From an uncultured Saprospiraceae bacterium (lineage in GTDB: Bacteria > Bacteroidota > Bacteroidia > Chitinophagales > Saprospiraceae), in the NCBI GenBank assembly GCA_938015925.1, contig CALLVY010000162.1, positions 1-59,104 on the forward strand: a DNA stretch of 59,104 bases, read 5' to 3'. Made by a program: the position numbers and the translations under genes. This document shows, in pieces, positions 54,026 to 59,104 of the stretch (positions within the stretch are counted from its first letter, which is position 1; every line of letters begins with the position of its first letter). The notes under the pieces were generated by a model, which made no database searches, was not told the origin of the DNA, and worked only from the letters and a program-made list of their open reading frames with translations.

Positions 54026-54652
54026 ATGATTATGCGGCTACTACTGCTTCTATTTTGCCTATACACTCCTTTTTGTTTTGGTCAAACAAAAGAAGCACCA
54101 AGCACTAATCCAAAAATCCAGTGGGCGGCGACCTATCTCCACAATGGCACCGTTAATCCCGGATTTCAACTAAATGGAACATGGATTTTTAAAGAAAACA
54201 TCAAAGACAAAAAGAAAGCTGGTTTAATCAATCGACAACAAAAAAGACAATTTGCCTTAGAAGGCCGTTTGGGATTTTACTGGGATCCATTGAGTCATAT
54301 TAGCCTTTTCAATCAATACTTATTTTCCTATCGTTGGGTGTTTGAAAAAGAAGGAAGTCCCGAAAAAACTTGGACCTTAGCGGCAGGCATTGGTCCCGGT
54401 TATCAGCGAAATTTTTATGAAGAAACTTACGAGGTCGATGCCAATAATCAAGTAAAAAAATTAAAGTCCGCTAGTCGAGGTTTTGTCTCTTCCACCTTGG
54501 ATGTTCATTTTATTCGAGCGCGCAAAAACAAAAGATTCAGTGCCTGGATTCTGGGCTTCAACAATACCTTTCTATACCACTACAATGCGACCATCGCTCC
54601 GATCAATAATTTTTACTTTGGCTTTCGTTTCAACTTCAAACCTAAAACATGA
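54026..54652 (+). CDS. Secreted protein of unknown function, barrel-like
   Basis: 208 residues. The signal peptide MIMRLLLLLFCLYTPFCFGQ is followed by a mature part of alternating polar and hydrophobic strands, for example GRLGFYWDPLSHISLFNQYLFSYRWVF, AAGIGPGYQRNFYEE and the C-terminal NFYFGFRFNFK. This is consistent with a small outer-membrane beta barrel. No family was recognised. Its TGA stop overlaps the ATG of the next gene (ATGA at 54649-54652), so translation of the two is coupled. Confidence 0.65.
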   Translation: MIMRLLLLLFCLYTPFCFGQTKEAPSTNPKIQWAATYLHNGTVNPGFQLNGTWIFKENIKDKKKAGLINRQQKRQFALEGRLGFYWDPLSHISLFNQYLFSYRWVFEKEGSPEKTWTLAAGIGPGYQRNFYEETYEVDANNQVKKLKSASRGFVSSTLDVHFIRARKNKRFSAWILGFNNTFLYHYNATIAPINNFYFGFRFNFKPKT

Positions 54653-55701
54653 AAAATTGGAAATACCTAGTGATCCTTTTTTTCGCAGCTAGTTTTTTTA
54701 GTTGTCAAAAAAATGATTTGAGTAATTTAAAAGATGTGCTGCACGTGCGTCGCAATAATGCGGACATGCCTGCGTACATCTATGGCAATGGAGCCAGCAA
54801 GGTTTTCCTCGTCATTCTACACGGCGGCCCGGGAGGAAGCGGTCTCGAATATAGAGTCGGAGAATACAAAGACGATTTGGAAGAAAGATATGCGGTGGTG
54901 TATTGGGACCAAAGAGGTCAGGGAATGGCTCAGGGCAATTACGAAAGGAATGACATCACCATTGCCGAGCTCGTAGAAGATGTAGAAGCATTGGCCCTCA
55001 CCTTGCGCCACAAATATGGGGATGACATCGACCTTTTCCTTTTGGGACATAGTTGGGGGGGCACTCTTGGAAGTGCGTTCTTAACTACCGATGATTATCA
55101 AAATCATTTTCAAGGTTGGATTGAAGTCGATGGTGCGCATGACTTCCCGGAAGTTTATCGCCAAGCGGTAAAGACTTACCAAAGCATCGGTTCAGAGCAA
55201 ATCGGATTAGGGAATGATCTTAGTTATTGGGAAGAAGTTTTAAAACGCGTGGCAGAAGTAGATACGATCAATCGCAACCTGGAAGACTTCAGTTATTTGA
55301 ATATAACTGCCCGTAGCGCTGAAGAGAAATTGACCCTAAGTGGTGCAATCAATGCTAACGATCTTTCTGCCATTAGCAATAGCTTGATAAATACTACTTT
55401 TATCAATAGTAAAAGCCTGGCCAATGCCAGTGGTACCATGACCAATCAAACGCTTTTTAGGAATGAGCTACTCGACTATTCTGCAACGCCTCTTTTAAAC
55501 CGAATCAGCATCCCAAGTTTGATTCTTTGGGGAGCCAATGACATTGTGGTACCTGTTGCGCTGGCCCAACAAGCATTTGACTCGATTGGCAGTTTTGAGA
55601 AAGAATTGGTCATCTACCCTGCCTCAGGTCACTCTCCAATGATCACAGATGCCGCCAAATTTAGCCAGGATGTGATTCGATTTATCGAAAAGTATAAATA
55701 A
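54649..55701 (+). CDS. Alpha/beta hydrolase lipoprotein (proline iminopeptidase-like)
   Basis: 350 residues. A lipobox (FFAASFFSC) gives a lipidated Cys. The alpha/beta hydrolase has LHGGPGGSGLEYR (oxyanion HGGPGG), YWDQRGQGMAQG, nucleophile elbow LGHSWGGTLG, acid in WGANDIVVPV and His in ASGHSPM. HGGPGG and DQRG are hallmarks of the proline iminopeptidase / S33 group. The cap domain lies at about 190-270. Lipidation would place it on the outer side of the inner membrane or on the outer membrane. It overlaps the upstream barrel-like protein gene by four bases. Confidence 0.88.
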   Translation: MKNWKYLVILFFAASFFSCQKNDLSNLKDVLHVRRNNADMPAYIYGNGASKVFLVILHGGPGGSGLEYRVGEYKDDLEERYAVVYWDQRGQGMAQGNYERNDITIAELVEDVEALALTLRHKYGDDIDLFLLGHSWGGTLGSAFLTTDDYQNHFQGWIEVDGAHDFPEVYRQAVKTYQSIGSEQIGLGNDLSYWEEVLKRVAEVDTINRNLEDFSYLNITARSAEEKLTLSGAINANDLSAISNSLINTTFINSKSLANASGTMTNQTLFRNELLDYSATPLLNRISIPSLILWGANDIVVPVALAQQAFDSIGSFEKELVIYPASGHSPMITDAAKFSQDVIRFIEKYK

Positions 55702-55842
55702 GAATTGGAGCAAATAATTGTCAAAATACTGGATCGCTGATCGATTATTGATTCCCGCTTTGTCGCATTTCCTTCAAAAACCCTAAAAAAAATAGCCCAA
55801 TCGGCGGATATAGTCAATTCCTGTATTCTTGTTTACAGTTTT

Positions 55843-57156
55843 ATGACATTAAACCAAGCGTCTAAAAGTACTTTTGTAGAGAAGAAGTGTATCATATCAT
55901 TGATTAATCCGATTACCAGTTTGCTATTAAGAAACTACAAAATATTAACCCTTACTCATAAGCAGGCCAAATTAAAAGACCTAAGCAGCTTTATGCTTCA
56001 GCACGATACTGAAGAAGAGTTGAAAAAAAGGCTTTTTGAGCTCCGTGATGCTTTCGGTATCCAAGAGCTCCTTTATTTGTCTACTTGCAACCGGGTTCTA
56101 TTTTTTCTTAATCATTCTGCCAATCTAGATCAGGATTTCCTTTCCAACTTTTGTCAATCCATTCAAGCTGATTTATCTGACGAAGATCTTCAATCCTTGG
56201 TCAGTAATGTGCAGGTACTCGAAGGAGACAAAGCATTGATGCACCTCCTTGAAGTTTCTGCTTCTATCGACTCGATGGTCGTTGGAGAACGAGAAATTTT
56301 ACGGCAGTTGAAAGAAGCTTATACCCGTTGTCAAGTATGGGGCTTAACCGGCGATCACATTCGCCTGGCGATGAAGACCACGATCGAGGCAGCCAAAGAA
56401 GTATATGCTAAAACTCGGATTGGTGAAAAACCGATCTCTATCGTTTCTTTAGCGATTAAGCAGCTACTCAAAGCAGAGGTTCCCAAAAAAGCCAGAATTT
56501 TACTTGTTGGAGCAGGGCAAACCAATACTTTGGTCGCCAAGTTTCTCAAAAAACACAGTTATAAAAACGTAGTGGTTTTTAACCGCTCGATAGATAAAGC
56601 CGAAAAATTGGTTAGCCTCTTAGGCGCTGAAAAAGCGGCGACGCTCGATCAATTGGCCAATTATAAAGATCACTTTGACGTGATGATCACTTGTACAGGA
56701 CATACTCAGTCTTGGATTGATCCCGCTCTTTTCCAGCAATTGTTACAAGAAGAAACGGAGCAAAAGGTAGTGATTGATCTCGCGGTTCCCAATAACCTCA
56801 CAGAAGAGGTTCGCAGTCAATTTGACTTACAATATATTGAAGTAGAAGCACTCCGTCAGTTGGCTAGTGAAAATATTGCTTTCCGCCAACGCGAAGTCAC
56901 TCAGGCTAAAGAATTGCTAGAGCAGCAACTGCTTTCTTTCCACCAGCTTTTCCAGATGCGTAGCATCGAACGCGCCATGCACCAAGTACCTCAAGAAATC
57001 AAAGCCATCAAGTCTCACGCGATGAATCAGGTATTTAAAAAAGAATTGGCGGATTTGGCTCCGGAGTCTCGGCAGTTATTGGAGCGGATGATGGATTATA
57101 TGGAGCGGCGTTGTATTTCGGTACCGATGGTAGCGGCGAAGCGTTTGGTGGAATAA
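55843..57156 (+). CDS. hemA: Glutamyl-tRNA reductase
   Basis: Catalyses NADPH-dependent reduction of glutamyl-tRNA to glutamate-1-semialdehyde, the first step of C5 haem synthesis. ATG at 55843 gives 437 residues. The first 26 or so do not resemble the family, whose usual opening corresponds to RNYKILTLTHKQAKLKDLSSF. A TTG at 55921 would start exactly there, so the extension is uncertain. The catalytic Cys is in LYLSTCNRVLFF (Cys82 in the long form). SASIDSMVVGEREILRQLKEAY is the substrate region, and ILLVGAGQTNTLVAKFL binds NADPH. The C-terminal dimerisation helices follow. No other hem genes are nearby, although hemC often follows in this phylum. Confidence 0.93.
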   Translation: MTLNQASKSTFVEKKCIISLINPITSLLLRNYKILTLTHKQAKLKDLSSFMLQHDTEEELKKRLFELRDAFGIQELLYLSTCNRVLFFLNHSANLDQDFLSNFCQSIQADLSDEDLQSLVSNVQVLEGDKALMHLLEVSASIDSMVVGEREILRQLKEAYTRCQVWGLTGDHIRLAMKTTIEAAKEVYAKTRIGEKPISIVSLAIKQLLKAEVPKKARILLVGAGQTNTLVAKFLKKHSYKNVVVFNRSIDKAEKLVSLLGAEKAATLDQLANYKDHFDVMITCTGHTQSWIDPALFQQLLQEETEQKVVIDLAVPNNLTEEVRSQFDLQYIEVEALRQLASENIAFRQREVTQAKELLEQQLLSFHQLFQMRSIERAMHQVPQEIKAIKSHAMNQVFKKELADLAPESRQLLERMMDYMERRCISVPMVAAKRLVE

Positions 57157-57207
57157 GCGGTATCTTTCTATCCCTATTTATTTTCTCTAAATTTCCCTTT
57201 TCTAATT

Positions 57208-58500
57208 TTAATGATTGTACGCGCTGGAATCAGCGTCGGTTCTTCTGATGCTAAAACAGGAGCCTGCTTTAGGATTTGTTTTGCTAGAAGGATTGCGGTA
57301 GAAGTCGTCTAGTTGTTGAGACAATGCAGTATGCGCAAAGTGGCAATAGCGTACGGGAATATAGCCGTAGTTTCCTTCTTTTATTCTCACATAGAAATAA
57401 CTTTCTTTCGATTGATGGCCATTGCTAGTGGTCTTCCACTTATCGTGTTGTCTAATGACCGATAGTGATTCATCGGGGCGAATAGAGCGGATCCGCGGAG
57501 CGGATGCATTGGGTGCTTCTTGTAGTACGACTCCTGGAATTTTGACTTGTACTTGTGGGGCGCTCCGGTTTTCCTGATAGAGCATTTGGTATTTTTTCGA
57601 TTGGCTATTCCAGTGATAGGTATAGGTTACAAATTCGAGACATTTATCCGGTGAACTTCCTAAAATTCCTGTGCGCAAGGAAAGAGAATATTCCTGGCAG
57701 GGTTTGGTTTCCAGGTATTCTACCCGGATGGTTTTCTTATCCAGTTCTATAAATTTGTAGGGCGATGGAAGTTGTCCTTTTTCCTTTGTTTCCAAATTCA
57801 ATCTTTCCTCAAATACTTTTTTAATCGTTCCTGCCTGAAAGGAATAGAGTTCGAGACTTTTCTGTTTGCTTTTTTGTCCAAGCACTTCATTGTGTCGTAG
57901 TAAGACTAGCTCGGGAATCAGGTCACCATTAAGTTCTTGAAACTGCATTTCTTCTACCCCACTCAAACCTTGTGTGCTCTCACCGCCATAGTGGATATGT
58001 ACAGACTTCCCTCGATGGTTGGTCACGACGATATAGGCTTCTTGATAGATTGGATTGAGCAAGCGGTTGGCATGAAAATTATCATGGCCTTCAATGGCTG
58101 CCATCCAAACCACTGCATTTTCAAAACCGATCCCAAATTTCATTTTCTTTTTATGATAAGACTGTACCGCTTGGCTTAAATTTTCGGAAGGAATCATTAC
58201 GGCCAAACCATCGCCAAAAACCCAGCCTTCGCGCCCCCCTTCCATGCGGACTTTGTACCATTTAAACGTTTGGTTTTGTGCATCATCTTCATGTTCCAAT
58301 TCGGTTTCTCCGATGATTTCCAATAACTGCCCGGCGGTAAAAGAATAAGGAGTGGGTTGGGTATAGGTACTATCTGAATAAATCGTGAGTGCATTGAGTG
58401 CTGTACCTGCCCGACCATTGAAAATAACATCTGAAGACATTGCGGTACAATGCCAGGAGAAGCTAAAGATCAGACAAAATGCAAAAATGCTCGATTTCAT
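57208..58500 (-). CDS. SH3b-domain secreted protein of unknown function
   Basis: 430 residues. The signal peptide MKSSIFAFCLIFSFSWHCTA precedes a bacterial SH3-type domain (GTALNALTIYSDSTYTQPTPYSFTAGQLLEIIGE to WYKVRMEGGREGWVFGDGLAVM). The middle is unassigned. A second SH3-like region lies near the C-terminus (VQVKIPGVVLQEAPNASAPRIRSIRPDESLSVI to FYVRIKEGNYGYIPVRYC). Such domains commonly bind peptidoglycan or act as adaptors, but the function here is unknown. Its stop is 51 bases from the hemA stop, tail to tail. An AT-rich hairpin lies 40 bases upstream of its start. Confidence 0.75.
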   Translation of the reverse strand: MKSSIFAFCLIFSFSWHCTAMSSDVIFNGRAGTALNALTIYSDSTYTQPTPYSFTAGQLLEIIGETELEHEDDAQNQTFKWYKVRMEGGREGWVFGDGLAVMIPSENLSQAVQSYHKKKMKFGIGFENAVVWMAAIEGHDNFHANRLLNPIYQEAYIVVTNHRGKSVHIHYGGESTQGLSGVEEMQFQELNGDLIPELVLLRHNEVLGQKSKQKSLELYSFQAGTIKKVFEERLNLETKEKGQLPSPYKFIELDKKTIRVEYLETKPCQEYSLSLRTGILGSSPDKCLEFVTYTYHWNSQSKKYQMLYQENRSAPQVQVKIPGVVLQEAPNASAPRIRSIRPDESLSVIRQHDKWKTTSNGHQSKESYFYVRIKEGNYGYIPVRYCHFAHTALSQQLDDFYRNPSSKTNPKAGSCFSIRRTDADSSAYNH

Positions 58501-58882
58501 ATATTGATGGTTTGGGGAAAAGTCTTAGTAATTTGACGGAAATAAAATCAATAGTTTTGATTTTATTTTTTTCTCGTCACTTAGAGTACAGGGACTCCCC
58601 AATTTCTTACAATTTCTACGCCGCAGCAGCAAAAAACCTCGTAATTAAAGGATTTTTAACAGAATGAGGCAGGTTCTTTCCTTTATTTAACGCTCTCCTT
58701 CTGCAATTTGCGTTAGGAGCAAGCAAATAAAACAGACTTCCCTAAAACATATTAAAACTAATCCTATGCAAAACCCATGCTAAATACACGCTTTCCTCTT
58801 TAAAAGTCGCCTGGGAGAACTTGTGTTCGATTTTTTTATCTTTACTTGTGCACCTTATTCCAATATAAAACCACCAACCATC
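58501..58882. other. Divergent intergenic region, SH3b protein / MBL-fold protein
   Basis: A perfect 12-bp AT hairpin AAATAAAATCAA-TAGTT-TTGATTTTATTT (58540-58568) with a U-run on plus lies just upstream of the SH3b gene, in its likely leader. For the plus-strand MBL gene, TTG (58821-58823), 19 bases and TACTTGTG (58843-58850, one mismatch to TAnnTTTG) could be a promoter. No gene seen. Confidence 0.4.
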
Positions 58883-59104
58883 ATGAAATCATTTGCCTTT
58901 ATTCTATGCTGTTTGTTTATAAATTCCTTGCAAGCACAAGATTTCTCTGACGTCAAGATCCTTCCCCAAAAAATCAATGATCATATGTATATGCTCACTG
59001 GCTCTGGTGGGAATATTGGGGTTTGTATGGGAGCAGATGGTTTGTTTATGATTGACGATCAATTTGCTCCGCTGGGCGACAAGATCAAGGCGGCATTGAT
59101 CGAA
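58883..59104 (+). CDS. MBL-fold metallo-hydrolase, secreted (N-terminal part, cut by window edge)
   Basis: The first 74 codons from ATG 58883. A signal peptide (MKSFAFILCCLFINSLQAQ) is followed by DHMYMLTGSGGNIGVCMGADG and LFMIDDQFAPLGDKIKAALIE. GGNIGV and FMIDDQF match the first two strands of metallo-beta-lactamase-fold hydrolases in the periplasmic group often annotated as MBL-fold metallo-hydrolase. The HxHxDH zinc motif would lie beyond the window, so activity cannot be judged. Confidence 0.75.
   Translation, partial: MKSFAFILCCLFINSLQAQDFSDVKILPQKINDHMYMLTGSGGNIGVCMGADGLFMIDDQFAPLGDKIKAALIE

Overview
The window comes from a Bacteroidota chromosome of roughly 40-42 % GC, most likely a member of the Saprospiria. 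This is inferred from several traits. There are families largely confined to the phylum (DUF3078, DUF5916 twice, DUF2141, a LpxD-like acyltransferase next to polA, a secreted protein ending in a type IX secretion sorting domain). Shine-Dalgarno sites are essentially absent. Several promoters carry the Bacteroidota -7 element TAnnTTTG. No rRNA, CRISPR array, prophage or transposase gene was seen. The window begins inside a LpxD-like gene and ends inside a metallo-beta-lactamase-fold gene.

Layout. 1-6.6 kb, minus strand: LpxD-like (partial), DNA polymerase I, a DUF3078 outer-membrane protein with its own terminator, then an ECF sigma factor / small acidic protein / MscS-like channel operon. 6.6-7.5 kb holds no protein gene but contains a strong candidate small RNA. 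7.5-10.6 kb, plus strand: M28 peptidase, hpt, alpha/beta hydrolase and tRNA-Gln. 10.6-12.4 kb: a cytoplasmic TPR histidine kinase. 12.4-14.0 kb is a decayed region with remnant reading frames, an orphan terminator and a GC-rich branched fold. 14.0-17.3 kb: a dockerin/cohesin-like T9SS protein and aspS. 17.5-21.0 kb: a response regulator facing two tandem paralogous membrane histidine kinases, one of them frameshifted at an A10 tract. 21.08-21.28 kb: a 204-bp palindrome-rich MITE/REP-like element with terminal inverted repeats and flanking 9-bp direct repeats.

21.6-26.8 kb, minus strand: an S9 peptidase and a DUF5916 protein. 27.3-31.3 kb: a very large tandem-cyclase / NTPase / TPR protein organised like mammalian soluble adenylyl cyclase. 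31.4-34.1 kb: a remnant of an outer-membrane protein gene, a SdiA-regulated-type propeller and the 2-oxoglutarate dehydrogenase E2. 34.5-37.3 kb: a four-helix membrane protein plus a second DUF5916 protein, behind a sigma-54-type promoter match. 37.3-44.1 kb: GH25 lipoprotein, PhyH dioxygenase, class III aminotransferase, rpoN (with a near-perfect sigma-54 site in its own upstream region) and an aminopeptidase P. 44.3-59.1 kb: a 39-residue membrane peptide, OmpA-like lipoprotein, isoaspartyl peptidase, trmB, uvrA, a GH3-type protein, DUF2141, a family 2 glycosyltransferase, an unknown secreted protein overlapping a lipoprotein hydrolase, hemA, an SH3b protein and the partial MBL-fold gene.

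Most genes are housekeeping or envelope functions in short units of one to three genes. No defence or biosynthetic island is evident. The best leads are the small RNA, the two sigma-54 sites (one suggesting autoregulation of rpoN), the palindromic element, the slippery A10 tract in the kinase and the sAC-like cyclase.
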